Assembly: GCF_011075055.1 (NCBI RefSeq)
Contig: NC_058155.1
Location: 730,873 to 794,872 of the forward strand
Length of the DNA stretch: 64,000 nt
From: Mangifera indica
Lineage: Eukaryota > Streptophyta > Magnoliopsida > Sapindales > Anacardiaceae
Direction: 5' to 3'
Shown here: piece by piece, positions 32,351 to 45,448 of the stretch
Position numbering within the stretch: the first letter of the stretch is position 1
Layout of the letters: every line of letters starts with the position of its first letter
The notes under the pieces: model-generated
Databases searched by the model: none
What the model saw: the letters and a program-made list of their open reading frames with translations, nothing else
Told to the model about the DNA's origin: nothing
Position numbers and translations under genes: made by a program

Positions 32351-35020
32351 TATATGCTTATCATGCCACCTTTTGGTTCTCTCCTTATATATTTTGGCAT
32401 TCTCATAAGCATCCAGTTTAAACTCTTCTAACTCATCTAATTGGAGAAGATGCTTCTCATCGGCTTTCTTCAAATCAAAGTTTAAGAACTTCATAGCCCA
32501 ATAAGCTCAGTGGTCTAACTCCATTGGAAGATGACAAGACTTACCATAAACAAGGTAGAAAAGAGATGTACCAAAAGAAGTTTTAAAGGTTGTGTGATAT
32601 GTCCAAAGAGCATCATCCAATCTCAAACTCCAATCTTTTCTTGAAACACTTACAGTCTTCTCAAGGATGCTTAATCTGCTTATTAGGTATCTCTATTTGC
32701 CTGATAGTTTGAAAGTGGTATGGGGTGGCAACCTTATAGGTAACTCCATACTTCTCCAACAATTACTCTATGTTTCTTTATGAACTTTACCACAACTCTA
32801 GCATCGTTAGATGAACTTGCAAACACTTTAACCTATTTAAAAACATAATCTACTATAACTAAGATATATTTATTGTCATAAGACACAATAAATGGCCCCA
32901 TGTAATCAAAGCCTTATACACAAAAAAGTTCAATTTTAAATATACTATTTAAAGGCATTTCATTCCTTAGATCTTGAAAGATAGTTGGCCAATAAAACCA
33001 CTTTGGAACACCTTAGTTGTTATAAAATTACCTCCCTACTCAAGGAGATGACAATGGGTTAGGACATTTTCCATCTTATCTTATGGTAAACATTGTCCTA
33101 CAATCCCATCAAAACATACTCTATGAAGTAGTACACCACTCACTAGATAATTCACATAATTTGCATTCTATGACACTATCAAATAAGATATTTCCAAAAG
33201 TTATTCATTAGAAAAAGAGTCATCAATAGGTAGGCTTTTATCAAAACCTTCACTCGACTTCCTCTAAAGGGGACAAATAACCAACAACAATAGTTTTTGT
33301 CCACTTGTTATCATTTATTTCCAAATCAAACTCTTGAAGAAGCAAAATACACCTAATTAAACTTTGTTTTGCATCTTTCTTATTTAGGAGATATCTAATG
33401 GCTAAATAATTCATGTAAACTATGACCTTGGACCCTATTAAATAAGACATAAACTTGTCAAAAAGAAATAAAACTGCAAGAAGTTCTTTTTTAATGGCGG
33501 CATAATTAACTTGTGTTTCATCCAGAGTGTGACTAGCATAATAAATTGCATAAATCTTTTTATCTTTCCTTTGCCCCAAAACTACCCTTACAACAAAATT
33601 ACTTGCATCACACATTACCTCAAAAGGTAAACTTCAATCTAATGGTTGCATAATAGAAGCTGAAATCAATGCTTCCTTTAATCTACAAAAATAATCAAAA
33701 TAATATTGGTCATAACTAAAGGGAACATCTAGTAAGTAAATTAGATAAGGGTTTAACAATTTTTAAAAAGTCCTTAATAAAATGCTTGTAGAACTTGGTG
33801 TGACCTAAGAAACTGTAGACTCCCTTCATGGATGTTAGTGGGGGCATCTTCTCAATTATCTCTACCCTTGCTTTGTCTACCTTAATCCCCATTTCTAAGA
33901 CTCTATGTTCTAGAACTATTCTTTCTTTCACCATAAAATAACACGTTTTTCAATTAAACACCAAATTGACCTTTTTACACCGCTGTAAAATCTTAAACAA
34001 GTTAAGTAAACAATTATAAAAAAAGGTGTCATATATAGAAAAATTATCCATAAATATTTTCATAATTCACTTAACAAAATCAGAAAATATAGTCATTATG
34101 CAACTTTGAAAGGTGGCGGGTGCATCACAAAGAATAGATGACATTCGCCTATAGGAAAATATGTTATAAAGGCATATAAATGTGGTTTTTTCTTGGTCTT
34201 TTGGGCGAACAAGGATTGGAAAGAATCTTGAGTACCTATCTAAGCAGCATAAGTAGAATAGTTTGCCAGTCTTTATAACACTTGGTCAACAAAAAAAAGG
34301 GGAAAATGATCCTTATTGGTGGCACTCTAAAGTTTTTTCTACTTAGTACACAATCTCCACCCTGTGATTGTCTTAATAGTCGTACCCTCTTTCTTTGGTA
34401 CCACTCATACCGAATGCACCTACGAGCTATCAAAAATAGGATAAATAATTTTTGCATCCAACAGTTTAAACATCTCACTTCTAACTATCTTTTTCATGTT
34501 AGGATTCAATTTTCTTTGATACTCAATATTAGGTTTAAAATTATCAAGCATATGGATGTGATGCATGCAAATGGTGAGGTTTATTCCCTTGATATCATAA
34601 ATGTTATATGTAATGATTTTCTTATATGTTATAAGTTCCCTAAGCAACTTATCTTCTTGTTCATCATTCAATTCAACATTTATAATCATATGATAAGAAG
34701 AAATAAGGCAAGAAAAACATACCTCAAATTAGCAAGAAATGGTTTAAGATTTTCCTTAAGCGTATCTTTCACTTTCAAAGAGAAAAGAGGATAATTACCT
34801 TTCTTTATATTTGAAATTTAGGAGATGAGTAACTTTACGATTTGCTTCCATAAATTGAACATAGGTTACAACCTCCATGTTTGCATCTTTAGTTTGAAGT
34901 TCCATGAATAATGCATGATTCCTAAGGATATTTCTTAGTAGAGACTTCTTTCACACAATCATCAATGATATCCATCAACAGTCCAATAGTAGTGTAGGTA
35001 AATGGATTACACCGCGAGTG
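32351..35020 (-). pseudogene. Athila/Tat-like Gypsy pol: RT, RNase H, integrase
   Basis: Minus strand, from about 35020 down. N-terminal RT region: ELQTKDANMEVVTYVQFMEANRKV; LKPFLANLRYVFL; DIKGINLTICMHHI; LNPNMKKIVRSEMFKLLDAKIIYPI (34420-34689). RT palm: FSYRRMSFVLCDAPATFQ and IFMDNFSIY. The connection reads MGIKVDKARVEIIEKMPPLT (33716-33934). RNase H reads [26 protein letters not shown] and [22 protein letters not shown] (33250-33615). Integrase follows: FDYMGPFIVSYDNKYILVIVDY and [28 protein letters not shown], ending at 32351 where the Gypsy element interrupts it. Stops and frameshifts throughout. Confidence 0.85.
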
Positions 35021-35252
35021 CTCATTTGACCAAGGTGTCAAATCTTTGTATTCAATCCAGTCTGTTAGCCTAGTACACAACTATGAGGTTTAACCTTCAA
35101 GTGATAAAGCTTTCACCTAGAGATGATATGGTCACATAAGTTGGAAATCTACAGGGTGATTCCTTAGTAATTGAACAAGACGTAGTTTAACTCGACAATT
35201 ATGATATATAGCCTAGACATTCCCAAGTTTAATATGAGTTATAGATATAAGG

Positions 35253-35753
35253 TGTAAGACCCACAATCATCATAAATTCCTAATGGGAGTTAGGGATGGA
35301 CTCCGATTGATAGAGTTATGATGGGTTTTAACAAGGGTATTTTTAGAATTATGTAAAAGCAATAGCAAAGTCTCTAACTTACGTAGTGTTTTATCACTCA
35401 CTCCTTTAGTTTCATGTGTGTAAGTACAAATGATCTTGATGGCTGCGAGATAAGTGATTGTTAGTGGGCATATAACAATTTAGGGCATTTATGTTATTTA
35501 TGTTATTGTTGAGTTTATATATTAGGGTTTCATGTTAATGTATTTTGTTACACACTACATGATGTTATGGACAATGTTTTTATTATGATTTGGACATACT
35601 TTGATATGTTTTCGTAGTTTGATATGCAAGGGTATTTTGGTAAATTTCAATGATGAATGATGTTTTTAATTTATTGCCATGAGAATGCATGCTCAAGTAG
35701 TCTAAGTAGTGACATCTTTTTTTGGAAGACAATACTTATAGAGGGGTGTTATA
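35253..35753 (+). mobile_element. Probable Gypsy solo LTR
   Basis: Starts TGTAAGACCCACA and ends GAGGGGTGTTATA, like the TGTAACACCC...GGGGTGTTACA ends of the 23287-32350 element, but its interior is different. Flanks TAAGG and GCAGG share three of five bases, so the duplication is weak. Confidence 0.5.
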
Positions 35754-35759
35754 GCAGGC

Positions 35760-38300
35760 CTTTTGAATATGTATAAATACATACACTTTATCACGTATTT
35801 TTCATATGTTGCAACCCTAGTCAGTTCAGAGCAAACACTCATACCTCTCACCTATATTTCTAACCATCCTCGAGTTTTAGCAGACTTTGAGCATGACTTC
35901 AGCCTCTATTTGAGTTTATGTTTCATTTGGATACCAAGAAGCAAGCTTATTCTTGGTTTTGAGAGCTACTTATCAACCTCTGGTCATCAATTAAAGATGA
36001 AGGAGTCATTTATGCAAGTATATCGATTAATCACCTTATGTGTGTTATAATGTATGTTTATGAATTGATTATCCTATGAGGGAGATCCAAAGTTAGAGTT
36101 TGTGGTATGATCACTAAAATTTTTGTTGTTAATTTTATTGTCAAAGGCTACAAATCCCTACAGTATCTTTATACCATAACTTTAGGGTTTCCATACCAAC
36201 AATCAACAGGTAAATACCAACTCTAATAAAAATTCAGTATTAGCCCTACTTCCAATCAAATTATATAAAATTACCTCATACATCAGACAATAGATTATTA
36301 AAAAAAACACACATTTTATAATTCATCAAGCCTGATCATGCATGTTCCATCACTAACCAGATTTACATATGTCCATAATTTCATAACTTAACATTTATGC
36401 ATCACACATTCATCGTAAATCTAACATATACATAGCAAGATCAAGATTATGTATTTCAATCAAAAACATAATTACTTAAAGTCATACTTGTTTTTCCAAG
36501 CTACGGAGTTTGATGTAGATAATAATATTTCTTACCCTCTTCTTATCATCACCAAAATCATTCATTGTCTCTAGAAATTTACATTGGAAGTAGAAGATAA
36601 CTTTCTCAACTCTAGGGATAAGAAATTGTCTAATTAAATATGTGATATGATCTCTCTAATCTTGATAATGTGCCTTATATAAATTCTCAAGTTGCAACTA
36701 AATGTACAAGCATGCACCATTCATGATCATGCGCCACTTTAAAATTAAACATGTGACTCGTGATCCACATATTTGACATTTCATTAAATGAACAAGTGTG
36801 CACCTTTCATAGAAAACCATTAATCAGCTTAAAATTCTTATTTAACATCTAAATTAATTAATTTTAGCTTATACCATATACATTCATGTTCATAAATACA
36901 TATGAAATAATCAATTTGCCATTTACACTTACATATGGATGTTACATAAGTTCAAGGACTTCTTTCACGTAAGAAAAGTACTATATCTGGCAAAAAAGTA
37001 AAACCTAAAAGCTTACAAACACTTATTATTATATTACCCTGGTAGGAAATGCACAAGTCCAAGGAAATGTCAAACTCTTGAGAAGAGCCTCGAAATCCAT
37101 CTCAAGTGACTTCTCCACTCTCATTCTAACTTGAAACTCAATAAAGCAAACACTTTTCTTGTGCTATCTATCGAGAAAAATTTAAACCAAAGATTGAGGT
37201 GAGAATCAACTTAGCAACTCGCTTCAGTACTATGAAAGATTCACAAAGGAATGATGGCATATCCACATAAAGAAATCTATCATGGAGAATGGAACTAGCT
37301 CCTTACCAAGGAAGGTGCATAATAATGACAAATACAAAGATAGGAAAACATGGGCTAGTTGCCAACACACATGAAGGGTCATTATAAAGATCACTCTCTA
37401 TCTCTTCCTCTTTTATAAAAACCTTAAACTCTGAACTTCCCTCTTTCATTAGACTTAAAAGGAAAAAGCTAAAGACAACTCATAAAACATTTCCAAAGGG
37501 AAGTTGAGAAAGAATAACTTAAGGGATATATGCATTCCATGTCGTTGAGAAAGAAAAACTTAAGCGATAAATGCATTCCATGTCTCTCTTTATATAGTCA
37601 AGAAGTGAATAAATAAAAGAGATGAACATGTATTGACCATCATGTGATGCAAATAAAGCATGTATAATCATATTATGAAATAAATGTGAAATGATAAGAT
37701 GTATAAACCACTAGCGGCATACAAAATAATGATAATGCTATCTTACCTAACAAAAAAGATATGATAATATCTCCACATCACAAAAGATTCTCGAAGTTTT
37801 TGAAATCCCCTTCATACTCCAAGAATTGAGTGCAATTGTTGTGTAGTAAAAAAGTTTTGCCTAAAGTCAATTCTAGAAGTGCAATTATATGTAATGACCA
37901 ACAAATAACGACGAAGATAACTCAATGAAATCGTATTCAAGGCTTAGACATCCCGACAAGGGACTACTAATCAAGTAACTCTAAGTCTACAACTCATGAA
38001 ATGAAATATTCTCTCCAAGGCAAAGGCCATAATTACAATCCTATAAAAAATGGGGCCATTTGAAATTTATAACACAACATCTCTACAATGCTCATCCAAT
38101 AAGACTTTAACTTTCCTTATAAACAAGATGTTGTTGATATAGACATAATTCTCTCTCTTTTGAATTTAAATTATAGATTAAGATCCTAATTTAGAAGAGT
38201 TCTAAATGCATTTTTCTTTTCATAAATCTTTTTTTGTAAACAAATAGGGGAGAAAAAAAACAAATGTAGAAAAACTAAAGAGTAGAATACAACCACAGAG
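35760..38300. other. No gene recognised
   Basis: AT-rich sequence, perhaps old retroelement non-coding DNA. A 41-bp direct duplication (GTTGAGAAAGAAT-AACTTAAG...) lies at 37503-37584, just before a TATA-like CTTTATATAG near 37592. Short open frames (35763-36050) have no recognisable domain. Confidence 0.45.
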
Positions 38301-39640
38301 AAAACTACTAATGTACACATTAACTTGCAATATTCTTAATCTTCACACTCAGACTACTAAAAACATCATAAATATAGATATTTTAATTATCGGGTCAAAC
38401 CACATAAAAAATCTTGAGCCTTATCGATTCTCTTTATTTATTTATTTTTTAAACCCATCCTCTCACACACTCATGGCAAATGAACTTAAGTATTCTCATA
38501 TTCTAATCACTATTATCGTAGTTTTGTCTTACACAAAGCTTTGAATTGCATACATAAGTTTTTAAAGGGAAATCGCATCAACACTAGTATCAATAATATT
38601 TTATGTACAAATGATTAGATAGTATGTGTACAAATACACTAAGGAGCTATTATTTGATTAAATAATTGAATTGTTCAATCATGTAATGACTTGTCAATTT
38701 ATTTGTACTCATTAACACCTATCATTTATACATATAATATTACTTATCTAATAAATATGGATTAGAAAAGTTTTTGTTAATCTCATTTTAATAGTATTAT
38801 AAACTCTAATATTTTTTTAACTAAATTATCTTTCTTTATTGGAATTCATTATTAAAGTTTTTTGAACACCAGCGTTCATCTATATAGATAACACTAATTT
38901 TTAAAATTAGAACCAATCTAAATAGAGGTGAGAATCCTCCAACCAAACCCCATATTACATGGCTTCCGCTACACCTGTCTCATTTATTACACATACATGT
39001 ACCAAACAAGTGTTGGTACAAACAACCTATCTTAAAAGAGAAATTTTATGTGTTCATATTTTTTAAACATAATTTAGGTGTACAGATAATGTATCATCAT
39101 ATAATTGAATATTACTTTTATCTTTAATTTAAATTAATAAAATTACATAATAACACATCATCTGTATGTTCAAATTATATACTAAAAATGTTTATACATA
39201 ATTTTATTGATCTCAAAATCTTCTGTTTTAATCATTTACCATAAAGGGCGCTAGAAACTTTAGGCATTTCCATTCAAAAAATGAAACCATTCTATTTTGG
39301 CTAAATCGCCTTCATCAGTATTCGTTTATATCTCCTATTTTAATATAAGTGATCGATTTTTTTTATATTTTTAATCTTCAATTTCTAATTTTTTTTTCCA
39401 GTTCCTGAAACAAAGTTCTGTCTGAGTAATAATGCTTGTTTTAATTAACGACTTTTAATTCAGATATACGGCATTTGAACCCCTAGAGGTAAAATTTTAA
39501 GAAAATAAAGGCATATTTATAATAAGATTTTATTGGAGTACGCTATAACATAATACAAGTACATCGTTCCCTTGAAACTTAATTTCTCATAGCAAAGAAA
39601 CCACTAATTCAAGCAAAGTAATTATATTCATTGTAATCAG
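38301..39640. other. Intergenic DNA 3' of the P450 gene; MITE-like repeats
   Basis: Contains AT-rich repeats of a family seen again inside the P450 intron and at 43620-43815. Words such as TGTACAAAT, ATAATTGAATATTAC, AATAACACATCATCTGTATG and AATTTTATTGAT recur. No gene. Confidence 0.45.
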
Positions 39641-39642
39641 AT

Positions 39643-42191
39643 CTAAGATACCGGCGAACATCGTGCCACTGGTACACAAACAAGATCACGAGCCCGAGGA
39701 GCGGTCAGTCCTTGCCGTTCAGTCATATCAATCACAGTGCCACCCTCGATTTCCACTCCTTGAGGATTCACAACCTTCCAGTTGAAGCACTGAATCATGG
39801 CTGCCAGAGTGGTCGGCAGCTCCAACATGGCTAAATTAATTCCAGGGCAGCCTCTCCTTCCAGTTCCGAATGGCAACAACTGATAGTTAAACCCTTTAAC
39901 ATCAATGTCGTTTGATTTCAGGAATCTCTCAGGATCGAACTTGATAGGATCATTCCAAACTTTAGGGTCTCTTCCGATTGACCAGAGATTTACGAACAAT
40001 AAAGAGCCTTCAGGAATTGTGTATTCACCGACTTGGCAATCCTGGATGGATTTCCTTGCAAGCATTGGGATTGGAGGGTGAAGCCTGAAGTTTTCTTTTA
40101 TAATGGCTTGGAGATAAGGAAGATTGGGAAGGTCGGATTCCTGGACGAGCCTGGATTTTCCTACAACTTGGTCGATTTCTTCCTGAGCCTTTTCCAGGAC
40201 GTTTGGGTTGTTGATTATTTCTGCCAATGCCCATTCCGCTGTCATGGCTGTGGTGTCTGTTGCAGCTGTCAGGAAATCCTGAAAAAATAGCATAAAATTA
40301 AACAAATAAATTTGAACACTTTCTAGAAAATAAACAATTGACTTAGAGAAGGAAAACGAGATGAGGCATCTTTATCAAACAGATAAAGCAAACAAAAATC
40401 CATTACCTGATTTATAAGACCAACGTTTAAGAATCAGTAAATTGAAGTGACCCCTCATACAATAATATATTTGTTGACATGCTTAGCCGCAATTAATTCA
40501 GTTTTGATTTTATGAATACATAGTTCATCAAATTCAATATATCACTTTCAGTAACCTAACTTTCTATACTAATCAGTCTATCCTTTTATATTAATGTTAT
40601 GCGTGTACACTTATTATTATATAATTAAACATTATTTTATTATTAATTCACATTTATTCAATCATATCATAACACATAATGTGTATATATATTTATATAC
40701 TCAAAAGTAGGTATATATAATTTTATTGATTAAAATTCGTTTTTAATGGTTTGTCTGGTTTTGTACAATTTTTTATTACCAAAAAATAAAATATCATAAA
40801 TACATTTGTTTTAAAGATTATTAAATATAAATTATTATATATTTATTAAAATTTATATATAAATAATTATTATGTTTTTTTAAACTAACACGTATTATGT
40901 TGAACTACATGTTTTGTGTATAACCTAAAATTATCTCCTTATTAAATTATAGGTGATCTTATAGATGTGTCTACTCTAAAAGAACACTACTGTACATTCC
41001 TATTTTGTATAAACAAATAGGTAAATTATATGTTTGTTAAAATCATTCAATCACATGATAACACACATGTAAATTATCATTTTAATTGAAAACAATTGTA
41101 TTTTTATCTTAAACATTTAATAATTAAGACAATAAAGATTTTCCAAATAAATTCCGAAGATCTTAGCTTCTACAGTTAACTTCGAAAAAATATTATATAT
41201 GTTAAAAAATTTATAAAAAAAAAAACTTTTTGTAGAAGCAAAAATCTAGATGAAAGAGTTTCCGTTAATCCTATTGAAGTCTCACCAGAATTATGGCCTT
41301 GATATGATCTCTTGTTAACTGGACCTCCGATTTTTCGTTTTCCAAAGCATCAAGCAAAATGTCAAGAAAATCTCTAACGTCTTCATCATCATCTCCATTT
41401 TTCTTCTTCTCCTTTCTCACAATTTCGCGGTTCGAAATAATATTCTCTAACAACGAATTATACCTCTTATGCACATCCATGAACCTCTTTCTAAAACCCT
41501 GAAAATCAACATTCTTAAACAACCAAATTATATCAGAAATATTAAACTCTCCAAAGATCTTTGTCACTTCTCGCACAAGCCTCCTTGCCTCCTCGCCTTG
41601 CCCACCCGCCCCAGAACATCTGATGCTAAACATCATCTGCGATATCACATTATTCGTCAGCTTCAACAATTCTTCTGTAAGGTTAACTTTTTCTTCAGCA
41701 TGAGACTTTTCAAACATAATATTGATAAAATCCTGCAACTCCTGGGTTCTAATGGGAAGAAACCGCCCGAGCGTTCTGGCTCCCAGTAGCTCAACCGTGC
41801 TGATTTTCTTTATGAATTTCCAGTAAGGTCCATAGGGAGCAAAAGCGAAGGAAGAATTGTAAGTAAGGTGATCAATGGCAGGGGTGTGCTTACGAGCGGA
41901 GAAAGCGAGTTCATTTGTTTTAAGGAGTTCTCTAGTGATTTCGGGAGATGAAGCGACTACGCAATTGACGGAGCCGATTCGGAGGTGAATGAGGGGGCCA
42001 TAGCGGGAGGAAAGCATGTGAAAGGAGTGGTGCATGAAGCGGCCGAGGAGATGGAGATGGCCGATGACAGGTAAGGCGAAAGGGCTTGGAGGGAGTTTGT
42101 AGTGTTTAGAAGAATTGGAGAAGAGGATTTTGAGAATTAGGGTTGAGAGAATGAGGATGGGAGCATAGAGATTTATGAGTTGAAGAAGCAT
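39643..42191 (-). CDS. Cytochrome P450, CYP93B-type flavone synthase II (two exons)
   Basis: Exon 1 is 42191-41286 (302 codons) and exon 2 is 40278-39643 (211 codons plus stop). A 1,007-bp phase-0 intron lies between them, with donor CTG|GTGAGA and acceptor TTTTTTCAG|GAT, giving 513 residues, the normal length. The start is an N-terminal membrane anchor (about residues 4-25) followed by the proline hinge [18 protein letters not shown]. Other marks are the I-helix AATDTT (307-312), the K-helix E364-N-F-R367, the PERF segment, and the haem loop [10 protein letters not shown] with Cys446. Blocks such as [30 protein letters not shown] and [20 protein letters not shown] are those of the CYP93 family, subfamily B. 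In that subfamily the ER-bound, NADPH-reductase-dependent enzyme converts flavanones (naringenin, eriodictyol) to flavones (apigenin, luteolin). A 2-hydroxylase role, as in legume CYP93B1, cannot be excluded. No disabling change was seen. Confidence 0.93.
40279..41285 (-). other. Intron of the CYP93B gene
   Basis: A 1,007-bp intron at the position conserved in the CYP93 family, just before the I-helix. It is very AT-rich and carries an inverted-repeat-like MITE segment near 40590-40745 and a second short one at 41035-41090. Confidence 0.88.
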
Positions 42192-42250
42192 TATGGCTAC
42201 AGATTCTTTAGGGCTGGTTTAGATCAAATGAAAGACAGAGAAACAAGACG

Positions 42251-42293
42251 TGTTCTTGACAAAGGACTGCAAGAACACAGACTACTTATAAAG
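42251..42293 (-). promoter_or_regulatory. Core promoter and dyad of the CYP93B gene
   Basis: TATA box CTTTATAAGT on the minus strand at about 42284-42293, some 95 bases before the ATG. Between it and the ATG lies a perfect inverted repeat TGTTCTTG/CAAGAACA (42251-42258 and 42270-42277, 11-base spacer). By distance it overlaps the expected transcription start. An ACACGTCT (ACGT-core) word lies just downstream. Confidence 0.55.
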
Positions 42294-43359
42294 GCAAGAG
42301 ATTTTGCATGCCTAACCTATTGACGTGCGTCAATTTTTATAATATATACGTAGATATAATTTTTAATGGTTTGTATTTCTTTAAGATGAAGACTTTAACT
42401 TTGACTTCGATTTTTTCTTTTTAATATTTAGTTACGCCATTTAACAATAATCTTAAGAGAGATTAATTACACTTGCATACATGTATTTTGTCAACGAGAT
42501 TTACCATCAACAACCAAAAGTATGCAAATGTGACTACTTCATCATTTTGATTCCCTCACAACACCCTAAAAGACTCCTATTTCTGCTTGGCTCAAATCAC
42601 TTCCAAACATGTCCATTAACTATGCATGTGTAAAGGATGTTATACACTACCTATCCTTAGTAGTGGTCCGTCCCTGTTGCTTTTCCCCTCCGCCACCCCC
42701 AAGTGCTCGTGCTGTCAGCCCAACAGCCACATAACTGGTATTTGGGGGAGTCGTTGGGCAATGACTCCCAACCCTCAATGGTTAAAAAAATTTTACTCGG
42801 CTTGCAGGCTGAACTTCAAGGCTCCTGACAAAACCAGTCTAATTAACGAGTTTGGCATGATCAACAATTTTGTGAGCCACGCCCCAATTGACCTTGTGAA
42901 AAAAATGACCTGAACCTTGTTGTGGGTTGGTCCAACCCTTGGACATGTCCACATGGGTGTGCATATATACATATATAGATATCCTCAATTCCATCCAAAT
43001 TAAAGTCATCTTGATTACAAATGAATCATAGTTTCTTACAAATGACATCCATTCAAAGTCATATTAATTGTAAATTAATCATGTAATTTCTCTTATCCAT
43101 TCAAAGTCAAAATTAATTGTAAGTTAATCAGTCTCACTAACCCAGTCAAATTTAAATAAAGCTTACAAGGAGAGATTCACTAGGGAATTAGTGTAATTAG
43201 CATTCCTAATTCAATTAAGCGACTGTAATAAGCAACTTCAAATAATTAATATCATTTTCTATTTCTAATTAAGTTTTTTTTTCTACATTAATATAACGTG
43301 GTGTAAAGATTATTTTTATTACTTTTTAATATCTCGACTTCAATTCTGGCTAACAAGAA

Positions 43360-43387
43360 TTAATATATATATATATATATATATATA
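43360..43387. repeat. (TA)n microsatellite
   Basis: Uninterrupted alternating T and A of about 28 bases. Confidence 0.9.
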
Positions 43388-43619
43388 ACTGCACTGCACA
43401 GTCTGCAACGACAAAAATATTAACCACGAGGTTTTACCTGGGCATGCAAAAATTTTTTTTTTTTTTTTAAATTTTGATAAGATCACTTTAAAGATATCAC
43501 CATATATTTTTTGAATTTGTGTTTATTGTTTATGAAAATAAACCACTCTATTTTTTTACCTTTATTTAAGTATTCTTTGAGTAATTGAAGTTTAACTGAA
43601 ACAGAATAATTAATAAAAA

Positions 43620-43815
43620 ATTAAAAATTCAATCAAATTATAATACATACTTTTGAGTTTATAAATAAGTATATATTTAATATATATCATTATGTGATTA
43701 AATAATTTTGAAGTAAATATTAAATGATATTTAAGTATACGATGATACACATAAAAATACATATAAATGTGTATTTATTTATATAGTCAAAATAGATACA
43801 TATAACATTATCTTT
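43620..43815. repeat. AT-rich MITE-like element
   Basis: Imperfect inverted ends (AATACATACTTTTGAGTTTA against TATAGTCAAAATAGATACAT) with internal CATTATGTGATTAAATAATTTTGAAG. Related segments lie at 39049-39210 and 40590-40745. Confidence 0.45.
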
Positions 43816-45448
43816 GATTATTTGTTTAACATTAGAGAATTATTAGTGATCGAATAGTTGTAGAAAAGGAGACGTGCCAAAATTACTCTACTAAGACATT
43901 GCATCCTACAAATATGATTCGATGATGTAAGTGACATTCATGACTTCAGTATTTGGAAGCAATTGCCAAACAAAATAAGCTTTATTTTAAACTCATTGAT
44001 TGTAAATATTGTTTGGTAGAATTAGTGGCCTTATTTTAGCCACGATTGCATGATGTAAATAAAGCATCACATCTAGAAATGAAAGTCAGGCAGCTTTCGA
44101 TATTTGTATTTTCTTCCAGTCTACTCTTCTAGAAATAAGTTTGAAAATCCAAACTGTAGTTAATGGGACAAGATATTAAGCTAATTAAACGTAGGAAAAA
44201 TATTCTGTCAATTCTGTAAACAAAATCAAAATTACAGTATACATCTCCAGATTAATTTATGCGTTTTGAGTTGATCCGATGCGCTATTGATTTCTTACTA
44301 CACAATTTGCGTGACTGTTGATTGACCTCTGTGAAAGAAAATTTTTCTTTCAGAGGAGCTTTTGTATTTTGCGTTCTTAATGATAAAGATACAAATTTGC
44401 GACAGTTTTTGAGACATTATATATGTGCTCAAGTATTTTTACAACTGTCATGGATAGTTTATTGGTTTTTGTGTCAGATTGAATCATCATGGGTAGATGA
44501 AATATCTGAATCAAATACTTAAACACAAAAATCTTATACAACATAATATTTCTTACTTGCAAATATATCATCTGAACTTACTAGAAACTTGTACTTAAAA
44601 ACTTATTATTATACATCTGTTAAAAATAACATAGTTGCTTCAATAAAAAAAAATATATTAGTCTCGTTATACTTTAGACTTACTTGATAACACCAATCTC
44701 TTTAATCCTTCAAAAAAAATTATGTTGTCTCCTTATATATCCATGTTTAAGTTATATCTCACATATGATTAATAAGATCAGCTAACTAATGGATACGCAT
44801 CATAAATAACTTTTTCTCTTCAATTCGAAATTCTTAATTTAAACTTAGTTGTTTTTTAAGTTATGTTTTATAGAATGAATCATACATAACCATAGTTAAC
44901 AAGCTAAGATAGCGAAACACTAAGAATAATTATTGAATAACAATAAAAAGTATGAGGGTACCAATATGAGGTACACATCAGAAAGTCCTACACAATGAGA
45001 AAACAAGGATTCATTCACTCACTCACTCACTACCTTTATTAGTCAATTATGCACACATGGTATACATAAACACTACAAAGATCTAAGTTTAGTCACTATA
45101 CCCAACGACTAACTTGAGTTCTTAATATTTTTACACTTACAAGTATTAATTAAGAACTCATATCTGACATTCACAAATGATTTAAATGTGAGAAATCAAA
45201 AGTGGTCATTGTCAAGTATATCTATCTATGCGCTCATATTGACTAATTATCAATGCAACATTTCAACTTTAATGATTCTTTTTCTCAAGAACTATGTCTC
45301 ATCTTTGCTTGCTCTTCTAGTTTAAAAGACGATTGCTTGTGTGAATAAGCTAATCTACAACTTGTGTAACATTTTAACTTCGATAAGCTTCCAAGAAAAA
45401 AATAATTATATGTATATAGTGAAATGCCAAGAATTATGGAATGTAAAT

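Larger units (their letters stand above)
42300..45440. other. No gene recognised; upstream region of P450 and AT-rich DNA
   Basis: 42620-42960 is less AT-rich than its surroundings, with C-rich runs and a small palindrome GGGTTGGTCCAACCC at 42924-42938. A (TA)n microsatellite is at 43360-43387. 43620-43815 is a MITE-like segment with TTTTGAGTTTATAAATA and its near-inverse TATTTATTTATATAGTCAAAA. No coding region supported. Confidence 0.5.

Noticed and set aside
34282..34794. 170-codon plus-strand open frame
   Set aside because: The opposite strand encodes recognisable Athila/Tat reverse transcriptase motifs here; this frame is antisense.
41469..41789. Plus-strand open frame within P450 exon 1
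   Set aside because: Antisense shadow of a strongly conserved cytochrome P450 exon.
42924..42938. GGGTTGGTCCAACCC palindrome resembling the hairpin islands of 1-3080
   Set aside because: It is a single occurrence without the GGCG core and outside TA-rich DNA; a chance match is likely.
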